This document shows, piece after piece, positions 1 to 10,543 of a stretch of DNA of 64,000 bases. The DNA comes from Candidatus Pantoea varia (GTDB lineage: Bacteria; Pseudomonadota; Gammaproteobacteria; Enterobacterales; Enterobacteriaceae). The notes beneath the pieces were generated by a model. The model was not told the DNA's origin and ran no database searches. It saw nothing but the letters and a program-made list of their open reading frames with translations. Position 1 is the first letter of the stretch, and each line of letters begins with the position of its first letter. The position numbers and the translations under genes were made by a program. Where the stretch lies: assembly GCF_900115075.1 (NCBI RefSeq), contig NZ_FOVG01000001.1, positions 868,001 to 932,000 on the forward strand, written 5' to 3'.

Positions 1-1650
1 GGGCAGACCCTGGAAGCGGCCCGTCAGGCGATGGTCTGGACGCTGTTCCACTACGGCCTGACCGGCTGGTCGATGTATGCACTGATGGGCATCGCGCTGG
101 GCTACTTCAGCTATCGCTATAACCTGCCGCTGACCATCCGTTCCGCGCTCTATCCCATCTTTGGTAAACGCATCTATGGCCCGATTGGCCACACGGTCGA
201 TATCGCGGCCGTGGTCGGCACCATCTTTGGTATCGCCACCACGCTCGGCATCGGGGTTGTGCAGCTGAACTACGGTCTGAAAGTGCTGTTTGATATTCCG
301 GAAGGCTTTACCGCACAGGCTGCGCTGATTGTCCTTTCCGTGGTGATCGCCACCATTTCTGTTACGTCAGGCGTCGATAAAGGGATTCGTTTTCTCTCCG
401 AACTCAACGTGATCATGGCGCTGGGACTGATTCTGTTTGTGCTGTTCTTCGGCAACACTGAGTTCCTGCTGAATGCGCTGGTGCTGAACGTCGGCGATTA
501 CATCAACCGCTTTATGGGCATGACGCTCAATACCTTTGCCTTTGATCGTCCGACCCAATGGATGAACAGCTGGACGCTCTTCTTCTGGGCGTGGTGGGTG
601 GCCTGGTCACCGTTTGTCGGCCTGTTCCTGGCGCGTATCTCACGCGGCCGTACCATCCGTGAGTTCGTACTGGGCACGCTGATTATTCCGTTCACCTTTA
701 CGCTGCTCTGGCTGTCTGTGTTCGGTAATGCCGCGCTGTATCAGATCATTCACGGCAATACAGAGTTTGCGCAGGAAGTGATGAACCATGCGGAGCGCGG
801 CTTCTACAGCCTGCTGGCACAGTATCCGGCGTTTAAACTCAGCGCATCGGTCGCCACCATCACCGGGATGCTGTTCTACGTCACCTCGGCGGATTCCGGC
901 TCGCTGGTGCTGGGCAACTTCACCTCGCGACTGAAAGACATCAACAGCGATGCCCCGAACTGGCTGCGCATCTTCTGGTCTGTGGCGATTGGGGTACTGA
1001 CCCTGAGCATGTTGATGACCAACGGGATCACCGCTCTGCAGAACACCACGGTGATCATGGGGCTGCCGTTCAGCTTTGTGATCTTCTTTGTGATGGCGGG
1101 TCTGTTTAAATCCCTGAAGATTGAGGATCACCGTCGGGCCAGCGCCACGCGCGACACCGCGCCTTATCTGGCTCACGCGACCGATCGTCTGACCTGGAAG
1201 AAGCGTCTGTCACGTCTGATGAACTACCCTGGCTCGCGCTATACCCAGCAGATGATGGAAAAAACTATTTTCCCGGCGATGCAGGAAGTGGCAAAAGAGC
1301 TGGAGCTGCGTGATGGCCGCGTCACGCTGGAAAGCGTCGAGGCCGATGAAGCTAACCCGATTGGCTATCTGGATCTGCGCGTCCATCTGGGCGAAGAGCA
1401 GGACTTTGTCTATCAGGTCTGGCCGCAGCAATATTCAATTCCGGGCTTTACCTATCGCGCCCGCAGCGGTAAGTCGACCTACTACCGACTGGAAACCTTC
1501 CTGATGGAGGGCAGCCAGGGTAACGACTTAATGGATTACAGCAAAGAGCAGGTGATTATCGACATACTGGATCAGTATGAGCGACACCTGAACTTCATCC
1601 ATCTCAACCGTGAAGCACCGGGCAGCAACATCAGCTTCCCGAGCGTCTGA
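1..1650 (+). CDS. betT: BetT-type BCCT choline/betaine transporter (5' end cut by window)
   Basis: This is an inner-membrane transporter of the betaine/choline/carnitine (BCCT) family, which imports choline or betaine with a cation for osmoprotection. The open frame runs from base 1, so the start codon and probably about 130 residues lie outside the window. The tryptophan-rich family signature (FFWAWWVAWSPFVG) is followed by ARISRGRTIREF, and then several hydrophobic helices. After the last helix comes a long soluble tail of roughly 160 residues, typical of BetT rather than of shorter BCCT members, and linked in that family to osmotic control. A rho-independent terminator follows directly. 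The symbol rests on overall resemblance to BetT; a paralogous BCCT carrier cannot be excluded without the upstream neighbours (betIBA is not in the window). Confidence 0.85.
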   Translation, partial: GQTLEAARQAMVWTLFHYGLTGWSMYALMGIALGYFSYRYNLPLTIRSALYPIFGKRIYGPIGHTVDIAAVVGTIFGIATTLGIGVVQLNYGLKVLFDIPEGFTAQAALIVLSVVIATISVTSGVDKGIRFLSELNVIMALGLILFVLFFGNTEFLLNALVLNVGDYINRFMGMTLNTFAFDRPTQWMNSWTLFFWAWWVAWSPFVGLFLARISRGRTIREFVLGTLIIPFTFTLLWLSVFGNAALYQIIHGNTEFAQEVMNHAERGFYSLLAQYPAFKLSASVATITGMLFYVTSADSGSLVLGNFTSRLKDINSDAPNWLRIFWSVAIGVLTLSMLMTNGITALQNTTVIMGLPFSFVIFFVMAGLFKSLKIEDHRRASATRDTAPYLAHATDRLTWKKRLSRLMNYPGSRYTQQMMEKTIFPAMQEVAKELELRDGRVTLESVEADEANPIGYLDLRVHLGEEQDFVYQVWPQQYSIPGFTYRARSGKSTYYRLETFLMEGSQGNDLMDYSKEQVIIDILDQYERHLNFIHLNREAPGSNISFPSV

Positions 1651-1656
1651 ATCAGG

Positions 1657-1692
1657 GCCCGTCAGTGAGCAATTGCTGGCGGGCTTTTTTTT
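1657..1692 (+). terminator. Terminator after betT
   Basis: A nine-base stem (GCCCGTCAG pairing with CTGGCGGGC, one G-T pair) is followed by eight T residues, seven bases after the betT stop codon. Confidence 0.85.
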
Positions 1693-1790
1693 CGCTAACG
1701 TCGTCCTGAACTCACCGTCTTCACCTGACAAAATCGACTATCTTTAGGGCTTTCTGGCCTGATGCCAGAAAAGCACAGACAGGGAGTCAT

Positions 1791-3140
1791 ATGGGAAAAA
1801 TATTCAGTACGTTTCTGCCGCTTTACACGACCACGCTGCTGATGCTACTCGGTTCCGGTTTGCTGACCACCTATGTCTCATTACGGCTGGCCAGTGAGCA
1901 TGTCAACGGCGCACTGATCGGCTCAATCATTGCGGCCAACTACATCGGACTGGTGATCGGCGGCAAAGTGGGGCACAACCTGATTGCCCGCGTCGGCCAC
2001 ATCCGCGCCTATGTGGCCTGTGCCGGAATCATTACCGCTTCCGTGGCAGGGCATGGGCTGACTGACTTTATTCCGCTTTGGGTCTTTCTGCGTCTGATTA
2101 TCGGACTCTGCATGATGTGTCAGTACATGGTGCTGGAGAGCTGGCTCAACGATCAGGCGGAATCATCCCAGCGCGGCATGATTTTCGGCTTATATATGGT
2201 CGCCACCTATCTTGGACTCAGTGGTGGACAGGTGATACTGAGCCTGCAATCCGGCTTTGGTGTCAGTACGTTGCTGATTGTGGCGCTCTGTTTCGCGCTC
2301 TGTCTGGTGCCGATTGCGCTGACCACCCGCACTCATGTCAGGCCAATGACGCCCGCACCGATGGAGCTGGGCTATTTTATCCGCACCATCCCCAAATTGC
2401 TCGGCACCACGCTGGTGACCGGCATGGCGATTGGCGCGTTCTACGGTCTGGCGCCGGTTTATGGCAGCAGCAAAGGCTTCACGACCAGCCAGACTGGCTA
2501 TTTTATGAGTCTTACGATTTTTGCCGGGCTGGTGTCGCAGTTTCCGCTGAGCTGGCTTTCTGACCGCTTCGATCGTCAGCGGTTGTTGTTCATCATCGCG
2601 ATCCTGTTCGCCGTGGCCTGCGTGCCGCTGGTGGTGCTGCCGCACCTGACCTTCCACTGGATGATTGGCATCGCCTTTGTCGCCAGCATGATGCAGTTTG
2701 CGCTCTATCCGTTGCAGGTGGCGCTGGCTAACGATCAGGTTGCCGCCGAGCGTCGTGTCTCGTTAACCGCCTGTCTGCTGATGGCGTTTGGTATCGGCGC
2801 CAGTATCGGGCCGCTGGTGGTGGGCGCGCTGATGGAGCCGCTCGGCAGCAATATGCTTTATCTCTTCTTTATGCTCTGCGCGCTGGTGATTGGCGGACTG
2901 AGCTTTGTCCGTGCGGCAGGTCCGCTTCCGACGACCGAAGTGCCGCTGCCGCACGTGGTCATGCCTGACAGTCTGGCGACCTCGCCACTGGGTGCCGCGC
3001 TGATCCCAACGCTGGAAGAGGAGGTGATTCATGCGTCGATGGGCGGGCAGGAGCCGGAAGATGAACGTGAGAGTGACGATGACGCGCCTGACGACGAGGA
3101 TATGCCGGATGACCTACCCGGGGATCAGCAACATAAATAG
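1791..3140 (+). CDS. YcaD-like MFS transporter with acidic C-terminal tail
   Basis: This encodes a 449-residue major facilitator superfamily protein with about twelve hydrophobic segments. It resembles the YcaD group: an early SLRLA..G..IG..IAANYIG region, a helix with MVLESWLND, and a short DRFDRQR loop between halves. The substrate is unknown. The start is set by GGGAG four bases before ATG. E. coli YcaD is about 382 residues; the excess is mostly a C-terminal extension after residue about 380 that ends in a run of Asp and Glu (DDDAPDDEDMPDD). Such an acidic cytoplasmic tail is unusual for the family and its role is unknown. The gene stands alone between the betT terminator and a strong hairpin. 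Confidence 0.8.
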   Translation: MGKIFSTFLPLYTTTLLMLLGSGLLTTYVSLRLASEHVNGALIGSIIAANYIGLVIGGKVGHNLIARVGHIRAYVACAGIITASVAGHGLTDFIPLWVFLRLIIGLCMMCQYMVLESWLNDQAESSQRGMIFGLYMVATYLGLSGGQVILSLQSGFGVSTLLIVALCFALCLVPIALTTRTHVRPMTPAPMELGYFIRTIPKLLGTTLVTGMAIGAFYGLAPVYGSSKGFTTSQTGYFMSLTIFAGLVSQFPLSWLSDRFDRQRLLFIIAILFAVACVPLVVLPHLTFHWMIGIAFVASMMQFALYPLQVALANDQVAAERRVSLTACLLMAFGIGASIGPLVVGALMEPLGSNMLYLFFMLCALVIGGLSFVRAAGPLPTTEVPLPHVVMPDSLATSPLGAALIPTLEEEVIHASMGGQEPEDERESDDDAPDDEDMPDDLPGDQQHK

Positions 3141-3181
3141 CTTTGGCTGGGTATGATGTCCGGATCTGGCGCACTCCTGTC

Positions 3182-3214
3182 CGGTTACTGGCTCGACATT
3201 CGGGCCAGTAACCG
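3182..3214. repeat. Perfect 11-bp inverted repeat between MFS and DUF1272 genes
   Basis: Arms CGGTTACTGGC (3182-3192) and its exact complement (3204-3214) enclose an 11-base loop. No T tract follows, so it is either a weak or Rho-type transcript end or a 5' UTR structure of the next gene, whose start codon is 37 bases downstream. Confidence 0.7.
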
Positions 3215-3250
3215 CGATGCTGACTGACACACTTCTTCAGGAGTTACACC

Positions 3251-3463
3251 ATGCTGGAACTTCGCCCCAACTGTGAACGCTGCGACGTTGATCTGCCGCC
3301 ATCCTCTCTGGCGGCACGCATCTGCTCGTTTGAATGTACCTTCTGTGCTGACTGTGCTGAGCATCTCGCGCATGTTTGCCCCAACTGCGGCGGTGAGCTG
3401 GTGCGCCGTCCGGTGCGTCCGGCAGAGAAATTGCAAAAATACCCGGCTAAATTGCGCAGCTGA
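3251..3463 (+). CDS. DUF1272 small zinc-ribbon protein
   Basis: A 70-residue protein whose first half carries four CxxC-like pairs: NCERCD, RICSFECTFCADCAEH and VCPNCGGEL. This cysteine pattern matches the DUF1272 family of small putative zinc-binding proteins, for which I know no function. The basic tail (RRPVRPAEKLQKYP) follows the last cysteine pair. The start is well supported by AGGAG seven bases before ATG. The gene is transcribed away from the hairpin at 3182-3214 and has no obvious operon partner. The family call is from memory of the motif layout. Confidence 0.75.
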   Translation: MLELRPNCERCDVDLPPSSLAARICSFECTFCADCAEHLAHVCPNCGGELVRRPVRPAEKLQKYPAKLRS

Positions 3464-3727
3464 TCCCAAATGACGACAAATATGATTCGGGCAGAATAGC
3501 CTGTCGTGCCTGATGTCGTTATGATGAATTTCGTCCCTGACAGAGCTACCACCTTAACTGAGTGCCGGAGATAAGCGCCGGAAGGGACGCACCTTTTACC
3601 CAGTGTTAATCTCGCTTCGCTCCACCCCTCAGCCTAACTTACTCTGCTTCCCCGTTCGTCGTGCCGGTTCGTGGCCAGCTCTGACTATACTCTGATGATA
3701 TTTTCAGCAGAGAGGCCGGGTGCATCC

Positions 3728-4375
3728 ATGTTTTACCATGTCCTGAATGGCGCAGAGTGGCGGCGGATCTGGGTGGCTGGCGACATTCACGGTTGTCGCC
3801 GCGAACTGGAGGCGCTGTTACAGCAGCATCAGTTTGACCCGCAGCAGGATTTACTGATTTCGGTTGGCGACATCATCGATCGCGGGCCTGACAGCCTGGG
3901 TTGTCTGGCCCTGCTGGACGAGCCGTGGTTTCGCTGCGTGCGGGGGAATCATGAGGAGATGGCGCTGTCGGCGTTGCAGGGGCAGGAGATGGCGCTCTGG
4001 CGGATGAACGGTGGTAACTGGTTCTTCCGGCTGCGAGGTGCGGCGCTAATTGCGGCGCGTCACGCGTTGCAGCGCTGTCGTGAGCTGCCGCTGATACTTC
4101 ATCTGCAACTCGGCGAGCGCATTATTGTGATTGCCCATGCGGATTATCCGGCCCGGGAATACGCACTGAATAAGCCACTCGACTGGCAGCAGGTGGTCTG
4201 GAGCCGTCAGCGTCTGGAGGGGATTGAGTCAGGTGAACAGGCGGGCATCCGTGGCGCGGACGCCTTTTACTTTGGTCACACGCCGCTGAAACAGCCGCTG
4301 ACGATTGCCAATCTGCATTACATCGATACCGGCGCAGTGTTTGGCAATCATCTGACGATGCTGCAACTCAAGTGA
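3728..4375 (+). CDS. pphA: Serine/threonine protein phosphatase PphA
   Basis: A 215-residue metallophosphatase of the PPP family. The diagnostic motifs are all visible: GDIHG near residue 18, GDIIDRGPDS, RGNHEEM and GHTPLKQP, which supply the ligands for two metal ions. E. coli PphA (218 aa) dephosphorylates phosphoproteins and is linked to the envelope/heat-stress response. The frame stays open back to a GTG at 3671, but the ATG at 3728 gives the family's usual N-terminus (short lead-in to W..IWVAGDIHG). A TATACT at 3686-3691 could be the promoter -10. Its stop lies one base from the stop of the convergent rsmF gene, leaving no room for a terminator between them. Confidence 0.9.
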   Translation: MFYHVLNGAEWRRIWVAGDIHGCRRELEALLQQHQFDPQQDLLISVGDIIDRGPDSLGCLALLDEPWFRCVRGNHEEMALSALQGQEMALWRMNGGNWFFRLRGAALIAARHALQRCRELPLILHLQLGERIIVIAHADYPAREYALNKPLDWQQVVWSRQRLEGIESGEQAGIRGADAFYFGHTPLKQPLTIANLHYIDTGAVFGNHLTMLQLK

Positions 4376-4376
4376 G

Positions 4377-5804
4377 TTATCGGAACAGGCGTCCGTCCCG
4401 CACCAGTTCGCGTGGATAGCTGTTCTTGATGCGGGTGCCGACTTTCTTCGCCAGCCCCAGCGGCTGCTGCTGATAAGTGACAATCATCTCATTGTTAGCG
4501 GGGACCGTTTCCGGATAGATATCCCGGCCGCGATACCACTCTTCCGCCTCTTCTGCCGTCAGCTCGAAAGTCTGCGTCGCATCAGGTTGTGCCAGCGCGA
4601 TGACCGCTTCATGCTGCCAGCGATAGCCTTTGGCAAAGGTCTCTGCCAGCTTCAGGCCAATACGCGAAAAGCGCACTTTACCCAGCAGCGGGGTAATGGC
4701 TTTAGGGAAGAGCCAGATCTCTTTATCACGCTGCCACAGCTCAAGCGAATCATCCCACTTAATAGAGACCGCAGCGGCGGCCTGGGCAATCTCACTTTCC
4801 AGCTTGCGGCTGAGGTGAGAGAAGGGCAGCTTACCGACTTTGTAGTCCGGCACAGGGAGTGGCTCGACCGACGCGGTTTTACGCAGACGAGCGACGAAAA
4901 AGCCTTCGCTGTCGAACATCTGCGGGAACACATGCAGATAACCCTCCGGCGTCGCCGCCTGCTCTGCACCCTCAAACAGCCCATTAAGCGGCACGACCTC
5001 AACCGCGTCCGGATAACGCTGCAGTAGCCAGTCAATCACATGCTGATTCTCAATCTGATTCAGGGTACAGGTAGAGTAAACCAGCGTGCCGCCTGGCTTG
5101 AGCGCGTGAAAGGCACTGTCGAGCAGATCGCGCTGAGTGCCGGCGATCTCTTCCGTGCTGGCCAGCGACCAGTTTTTCAGCGCGTCAGCATCTTTGCGAA
5201 TGACCCCTTCGCCGGAGCAGGGAGCGTCGAGCAGGATGGCGTCGAACTGTTCCGGCAGGGCAGGCCCGAAGACCCGCGCGTCAAAGTGCGTTAAGGCACT
5301 GTTGCTGACACCGCAGCGGCTGATGTTAGCGTGCAGCACTTTCACCCGGCTGGAGGAAAATTCGTTAGCCAGGATAACGCCCTGATTGCCCATCCGCGCG
5401 GCAATCTGGGTGGTTTTGGAACCCGGCGCGGCCGCCATATCCATCACGGCGCTGACCGCTGACTGGGCATCAAACAGCGCCGTCACCGGCAGCATAGAGC
5501 TGGCTTCCTGAATATAGAACAGGCCGCTGAGATGCTCAGCGACGCTGCCCAGCGGCAGGCTCTCATTTTCCCGCCTGATCCAGAATCCCTCTTCGCACCA
5601 TGGCACCGGCGTCAGCTGCCAGTCATACCCGGCGGTCTGACTCAGGAAGTCGGCCACACTGATCTTAAGGGTATTGACGCGAATACTGCGGCGCAGGGGT
5701 TGCTGACTGTACGCAATAAACTGCGCGAAGCTCGCCTCATCGGGCAGGCTCTGACGCATTAACGAGAGAAAATCGGTGGGGAAAAACGAAGAAGCATCTG
5801 ACAC
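4377..5804 (-). CDS. rsmF: 16S rRNA m5C1407 methyltransferase RsmF
   Basis: This 475-residue enzyme methylates C1407 of 16S rRNA in the 30S subunit using S-adenosylmethionine. Visible motifs are [12 protein letters not shown] (SAM binding), [13 protein letters not shown], and STCTLNQ with the catalytic cysteine, followed by the C-terminal PUA-like part ending in [14 protein letters not shown]. The open frame extends to 5885, but alignment from memory with E. coli RsmF (479 aa) places the start at the GTG at 5804, since [12 protein letters not shown] then falls at the usual distance. An ATG at 5843 is an alternative. In E. coli yebV and yebW lie between rsmF and pphA; here both are missing from this spot, and yebV is found at 54.1 kb. 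Confidence 0.9.
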   Translation of the reverse strand: MSDASSFFPTDFLSLMRQSLPDEASFAQFIAYSQQPLRRSIRVNTLKISVADFLSQTAGYDWQLTPVPWCEEGFWIRRENESLPLGSVAEHLSGLFYIQEASSMLPVTALFDAQSAVSAVMDMAAAPGSKTTQIAARMGNQGVILANEFSSSRVKVLHANISRCGVSNSALTHFDARVFGPALPEQFDAILLDAPCSGEGVIRKDADALKNWSLASTEEIAGTQRDLLDSAFHALKPGGTLVYSTCTLNQIENQHVIDWLLQRYPDAVEVVPLNGLFEGAEQAATPEGYLHVFPQMFDSEGFFVARLRKTASVEPLPVPDYKVGKLPFSHLSRKLESEIAQAAAAVSIKWDDSLELWQRDKEIWLFPKAITPLLGKVRFSRIGLKLAETFAKGYRWQHEAVIALAQPDATQTFELTAEEAEEWYRGRDIYPETVPANNEMIVTYQQQPLGLAKKVGTRIKNSYPRELVRDGRLFR

Positions 5805-5885
5805 GGGCACATTCCAGTTGAGGCAAAGGCGGCAGTGTATCATGAGGAAAGGAAACGGGCAGCCAGGCTGCCCGTTCAGACTCAC

Positions 5886-8519
5886 TTAACGCGGAGACGG
5901 GATCGCCGTTCCCCAGTTACGCCACTCTTTCGGCGCTTCATCCTGCAGCAGGAAATGTTTATCCGGATTCGCCTGCGGTGCCAGCGGCACCGTCGGAGGC
6001 GTCGCAAACTGAATGCCACCGCGAATAAACTGCTGGAAGGTCCCGGTTTTCACCACGCCGCCCACCAGACCGAAGTCGAGGTTGTAACCGGACGCCTGCC
6101 AGAACACCGAGTTATTACGCACCAGATGCTGATACTTCTTACTGATGCGCAGGGCGATCTGCACGCGATCGGCCATCGTACCCAGCGAAGTGCCAGTCAC
6201 GGTTCCGACTTCCACACCCCGGAACAGCACCGGCGTTCCCAGCGACAGTGAACCGGCCTCAGTGGCATCAACATAAATGTTCAGACCATTCAGGTAGCGC
6301 GAATCGGTAATCGTACTCTCCTGCAACTCGAAAGTGCGCACGGCACCGCCTTTGCCAGGGTCTACGTTAACGTAAGGCTGCAACAGGGTTTCCAGATGAT
6401 TCACACCGGTGGCGGAAATCTCTGGGGATACCACCGAGAAACGGCTGCCGAGACGGGCGAAATCATTCACATACTCCGGATAGAGCACCGCTTTCGCTAC
6501 GACCTGATTATTATCTTTGCTCAGCGACAGTGACTCCACCTGGCCGACATTAATACCCAGATAACGAATCGGCATACCGGCAGAAAGCTTGCTGGCGTCA
6601 TAGGTGTGAAGCGTAATCTGACTGCCGACGGCGCGGGCCGCGGTCTCAGACGGATAGAGTACGCGTTTAGCCCCTTTAGCCGACTGCGCACCACTCATAT
6701 TGTCGAAGCTGATAGCACCTTTCAGCGCGCGGTTAAGCGGCGATGCCTGCACCGTCAGGCCGCTGCCGTTGAGGCTTACGCGTGCGCCACCCTCAGCCCA
6801 GAACACGCTCTCGCTGGTCAGCAGCTTGCGATATTCCGGCTGGATATGGACGGCAATATCAAAAGCGTCAGTGCGTGGCGTGACTTTAACAATCTCACCC
6901 ACCTGATATTTGCGATAGAGCACCACCGATCCTGCCTGCACATCAGGCAGACTGTTGGCGGTCAGCATCAGCGTTGTAGACGGGCCATCGCCGGTAATGC
7001 CTTCTTCCGCTTTTTCAGCATCGGCAAAGAGCGGATAGGCACTTTTCGGCTCACCTTTTTTGCCCGGATCCAGCCGGATACCGCCATCCACCCACTCACG
7101 GGCGCTGGCGCCCAATACCTGCATGCCATCAAGACCAAACTTCACATCGAGCCGACTGTTAACGACAAATTTGCTGTCGCCATGCACCAGGTCGCGATTT
7201 TCAGGATTGACCGCCACCACGAAGTTGACGCCATTTTCATCCAGCGAACGTGATATCACCTGACCAATCTGCATGCCATGCAGCATCAGTGGCTGGCCCT
7301 GATCGATACCGTAGCTCTCCGGCGCACTGAGTTTGACCGTGAGTACATTAGGTTTCTGCAGCAGCGTCTCATTGGACGCCAGTACGGTGAAGTGCTGTTG
7401 CGGCTCGCCTTCGCCAGGCACCAGTTCCAGCGTGTTGCCGGTCAGCAGGGAGCTGAGGCTGGTATCGGTCAGGCTGATTTTCGGGCTGTGCATCTCAATG
7501 CGGGTGCCGCTGCGCATCAGGCCCACCACGGAAGGATCGATGGTCAGCTCGCCGGTAACTTTGCCGCCATCCAGCAGGTTCAGTTTGGTCAGCGTACCGA
7601 CCTCCAGGCCCTGATACATCAGCGGGGTACTGTCTGCCTTAAGATTTTTGCCGCCAGGCAGATCCAGCGTGATCTGCACGCCGCGCTGACTGTGGGCCAG
7701 GTCGGGATAGAGCCGGTAATTCTGCTCAGCTTTAGCCGTTTCAGCGCCCTGAGGTGAGTCAAACGCAATCGCGCCATTAACCAGCGCTGCCAGACTTTCC
7801 AGCTGGACTTTAGCGCCACTCAGGCTGACGTCAGCATTCACGCCCGACACGTTCCAGAAGCGGCTGTTGGTCTTAACCAGATTAATAAAGCGACGGTCAA
7901 TCAGTACGTCAATTGCCACGCCATCGGCTTTATTATCAATGCTGTAGTCATAGACCCGGCCAACCGGAATTTTGCGGTAATAGACCAGCGAACCGGTGTT
8001 GAGCGAGCCGAGATCGGGCGCATGCAGATGGATCATCAGTTCGCCGGTGTTCACGCGGTATTTAGGCTGGGTATCCAGCGCGGTAAACGCCTCGCTGGGT
8101 TTACCTTTACCTGGCATCATCCCGATATAGTTACCGCCGACCAGCGCATCCAGACCCGACACGCCCGCCAGTGAGGCTTTAGGCGTCACCAGCCAGAACT
8201 GCGTATCCTCACGCAGTGCGTCACGCATGTCGCTCTTGATGCTGGCTTTAATCTGGATTCTGCGATAATCATCGCTGAGATTAATGCCCTGCACGGTGCC
8301 CACTTCCACGCCCTGATAACGGATCGGGGTGCGACCCGGCACGATACCATCCGCCGTCTGGAAATTGATGGTGATCGTGGTGCCGCGCTCCTGATAATTG
8401 GTCCAGAGCAGCCAGCACGCGATCAGCATCGCAATGATCGGCAGCAGCCAGAAGGGCGAAATTTTACGCTTATTGCGCAGCGTTGCGTTAGTCGGTGTAG
8501 TCGGCGTTTCCTGTTGCAT
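5886..8519 (-). CDS. letB: Intermembrane lipid transport protein LetB (seven MCE domains)
   Basis: An 877-residue protein, the same length as E. coli LetB (YebT). A single N-terminal membrane helix ([19 protein letters not shown], about residues 22-40) anchors it in the inner membrane. The rest is a series of MCE domains, recognisable by recurrent units such as [66 protein letters not shown] and [11 protein letters not shown]. Seven units stack into a periplasm-spanning tube for phospholipids. The ATG at 8519 is chosen because [11 protein letters not shown] matches the E. coli N-terminus; the frame opens slightly earlier. It overlaps letA by 32 bases, so the two are translated from one mRNA. 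Confidence 0.95.
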   Translation of the reverse strand: MQQETPTTPTNATLRNKRKISPFWLLPIIAMLIACWLLWTNYQERGTTITINFQTADGIVPGRTPIRYQGVEVGTVQGINLSDDYRRIQIKASIKSDMRDALREDTQFWLVTPKASLAGVSGLDALVGGNYIGMMPGKGKPSEAFTALDTQPKYRVNTGELMIHLHAPDLGSLNTGSLVYYRKIPVGRVYDYSIDNKADGVAIDVLIDRRFINLVKTNSRFWNVSGVNADVSLSGAKVQLESLAALVNGAIAFDSPQGAETAKAEQNYRLYPDLAHSQRGVQITLDLPGGKNLKADSTPLMYQGLEVGTLTKLNLLDGGKVTGELTIDPSVVGLMRSGTRIEMHSPKISLTDTSLSSLLTGNTLELVPGEGEPQQHFTVLASNETLLQKPNVLTVKLSAPESYGIDQGQPLMLHGMQIGQVISRSLDENGVNFVVAVNPENRDLVHGDSKFVVNSRLDVKFGLDGMQVLGASAREWVDGGIRLDPGKKGEPKSAYPLFADAEKAEEGITGDGPSTTLMLTANSLPDVQAGSVVLYRKYQVGEIVKVTPRTDAFDIAVHIQPEYRKLLTSESVFWAEGGARVSLNGSGLTVQASPLNRALKGAISFDNMSGAQSAKGAKRVLYPSETAARAVGSQITLHTYDASKLSAGMPIRYLGINVGQVESLSLSKDNNQVVAKAVLYPEYVNDFARLGSRFSVVSPEISATGVNHLETLLQPYVNVDPGKGGAVRTFELQESTITDSRYLNGLNIYVDATEAGSLSLGTPVLFRGVEVGTVTGTSLGTMADRVQIALRISKKYQHLVRNNSVFWQASGYNLDFGLVGGVVKTGTFQQFIRGGIQFATPPTVPLAPQANPDKHFLLQDEAPKEWRNWGTAIPSPR

Positions 8520-9732
8520 GTGCATCCCAGAGCAGGCGGCTGTCCAGCCACTCAACAGACATAATGGTCAGGATGACGGCCGCGCCAAAAAACAGCGCCG
8601 CCGGTCCCATGGTAAAAGCCAGCAGCTGATCACGGTTGACCAGCGACATGGTTAACGAAATAACAAACAGATCCAGCATTGACCAGCGGCCAACCCAGGT
8701 GACAAACCGCAGCAACCGGATGCGGGTTCTCAGCCCCTGTTCACAGCGAAAATGAATGCTGAGCAGCAGGGTCAGCATCACCAGCACCTTGATTAAGGGC
8801 ACCAGAATACTGGCGATAAACACAATGGCCGCCACCGGAATATTGCCTTCACCCAGCCCCAGGATACCGGAGAAGATAGTATCTTCACGCCGTGAGCCGT
8901 TGAGGTAAACCACAGAAATGGGCATCAGATTGGCGGGAATCAGCAGCACAATTGAGGCGATCAGCGCGGCCCAGGATTTTTGCAGGCTGTGGCGGCGTCG
9001 GAAATCGAGCGGCGTATGGCAGCGCGGGCAGCGGCCCCGTTCGTCAGGGACGCTGGTGTTGTGACAGTTCAGGCAGACCTGCATATCGTCGCGGGCCATA
9101 TTGCCGGGGCTTTGCGGGTAGAAATGCTCCCACAGCTGCTCCATATTCAGATGGATCATCGTCAGCACGCTGAGCACCGTCAGGGCGATATAAGCCGCCA
9201 GCCCGTAGCCAATCTCCAGCGAAGCATAGTCCTGCACTTTAATCGACGCCACGGCAATGCCGATCAGATAGATATCCAGCATCACCCACTCTTTGAGCTT
9301 TTCCAGCATCAGCAATACCGGTCGCAGGTTCATACCGAGCCGATTGCCGATGCCGAGATAACAGATGCCGGCCACCAGTGTCACGGGCGCGCCAATGGTG
9401 CAGAACGCCACCATTGAGGCCGTCAGCACATCACCCTGCTGAGTCATCTGGATCACGCCTTCCAGCACGCTGGCATTAATGCGCATGCCAAGCAGCCGGA
9501 TATCCACCAGCGGCAGGGAGAAAGCAAAGGGCATTAATACGATCATGGTGGCGGCCATCGCCATGAGACGGGTCATGGACCAGTCGCGACCACTGAGAAT
9601 TTCGGCGTTGCAGCGGGGGCAATGTGCCGACTGATGCGATTTCACATCCGGTAAGGAAAAAAGGGTATCGCATTGCGGGCAACGCTGATAACGTGCGTGA
9701 GGCAATGTCTGGCTGATAGCGTGAATTTTCAT
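8488..9732 (-). CDS. letA: Inner-membrane lipid transport protein LetA (PqiA family)
   Basis: A 414-residue polytopic membrane protein, partner of LetB. It has two repeated halves, each with a zinc-ribbon-like cysteine pair set (CPQCDTLF and CPRCNAE; then CLNCHNT and [10 protein letters not shown]) before four hydrophobic helices. The region [20 protein letters not shown] is strongly conserved in the family. LetA is thought to load lipids into the LetB tube. The frame reaches back to a TTG at 9744, but the ATG at 9732 ([11 protein letters not shown]) is preferred. No strong ribosome site is seen. It is the first gene of a letA-letB pair and diverges from msrC across about 210 bases. Confidence 0.92.
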   Translation of the reverse strand: MKIHAISQTLPHARYQRCPQCDTLFSLPDVKSHQSAHCPRCNAEILSGRDWSMTRLMAMAATMIVLMPFAFSLPLVDIRLLGMRINASVLEGVIQMTQQGDVLTASMVAFCTIGAPVTLVAGICYLGIGNRLGMNLRPVLLMLEKLKEWVMLDIYLIGIAVASIKVQDYASLEIGYGLAAYIALTVLSVLTMIHLNMEQLWEHFYPQSPGNMARDDMQVCLNCHNTSVPDERGRCPRCHTPLDFRRRHSLQKSWAALIASIVLLIPANLMPISVVYLNGSRREDTIFSGILGLGEGNIPVAAIVFIASILVPLIKVLVMLTLLLSIHFRCEQGLRTRIRLLRFVTWVGRWSMLDLFVISLTMSLVNRDQLLAFTMGPAALFFGAAVILTIMSVEWLDSRLLWDAHATGNADYTD

Positions 9733-9946
9733 AGGGTGAGGCAATTTTCGCTCTTCAGAAGTAACAGATATCGGTCATTAAGACATTGTCTGTGTGCCTG
9801 TCTCGGGCATCACGCTTCGATCCACAGAATGCTAAGGGTATAGCAACTAACGCTATGATTCACCTTGTGGCTCTGGATATTTAAAACTTATTTTTAACGA
9901 ACGGACTACATCACCCCGTTCAGATGTCATTGGTAACGGTTGAATA

Positions 9947-10447
9947 ATGAACAAAACTGCCTTTTACGCCGATTTGAATCGCGATATGCGCGCCTTACTG
10001 GCGGGAGAAACGGCGTTCCTCGCCGCGATGGGAAACTTTAGCGCGCTGCTGTACGAACGTCTCGATGGCGTGAACTGGGCAGGTTTCTACCTGCTGACGG
10101 AAGCCGATACGCTGGTGCTGGGCCCGTTCCAGGGCAAAATCGCCTGTGTGCGCATTCCGGTCGGTAAAGGCGTGTGTGGCACGGCGCTGGCAGAAGAAAA
10201 AGTGCAACGCGTAGATGATGTGCATGCCTTCCCGGGCCACATCGCCTGCGACGCTGCCAGCAATGCTGAGATTGTGATTCCTCTGAAAGTGAATGGCACT
10301 GTGGTTGGGGTGCTGGACATCGACAGCGTGGAGTACAATCGCTTTGACAGCGACGACGAATCGGGGCTGGTCACACTGACTGATGGGCTTTGTGAAGTGC
10401 TTGCGAACAGCGACTTAGAAAAATATCTGCAGCTGACGCGCAGCTAA
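9947..10447 (+). CDS. msrC: Free methionine-(R)-sulfoxide reductase MsrC
   Basis: A 166-residue single GAF-domain enzyme of the cytosol (E. coli YebR) that reduces free methionine-R-sulfoxide with thioredoxin. The substrate pocket and redox site are recognisable by YLLTEADTLVLGPFQGKIAC, PVGKGVCGTA and HIACDAASNAEIVIP; the three conserved cysteines are C67, C77 and C101. Near the end GVLDIDS is the usual GAF strand. The ATG at 9947 gives the family N-terminus MNKTAFYADLNRDM. It is divergent from letA and lies just upstream of proQ, as in E. coli. Confidence 0.93.
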   Translation: MNKTAFYADLNRDMRALLAGETAFLAAMGNFSALLYERLDGVNWAGFYLLTEADTLVLGPFQGKIACVRIPVGKGVCGTALAEEKVQRVDDVHAFPGHIACDAASNAEIVIPLKVNGTVVGVLDIDSVEYNRFDSDDESGLVTLTDGLCEVLANSDLEKYLQLTRS

Positions 10448-10483
10448 TCGACTGGATCACATGGCATTTAGCGATGTTGTCAT

Positions 10484-10489
10484 TATAAT
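10484..10489 (+). promoter_or_regulatory. Candidate -10 box of proQ promoter
   Basis: A perfect TATAAT lies 55 bases before the proQ ATG. An ATGGCA at 10461-10466, spaced 17 bases, is a 4-of-6 match to the -35 consensus. Confidence 0.5.
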
Positions 10490-10543
10490 GTCGCCTGTTC
10501 ATGCCTGCGCTGGTCGGCAAACCCGTTGTAATCAGGAAATTTC

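Noticed and set aside
3464-3727. Possible SdsR/RyeA small RNA locus next to pphA
   Set aside because: E. coli has these RNAs beside pphA, but I find no matching sequence and no stem followed by a T run. A CGTCCCT/AGGGACG pair (3532/3583) with a 44-base loop is too loose to call.
7278-7757. 159-codon plus-strand ORF antisense to letB
   Set aside because: It mirrors the letB codon pattern, lacks a ribosome site and has no recognisable motif; a shadow of the real gene.
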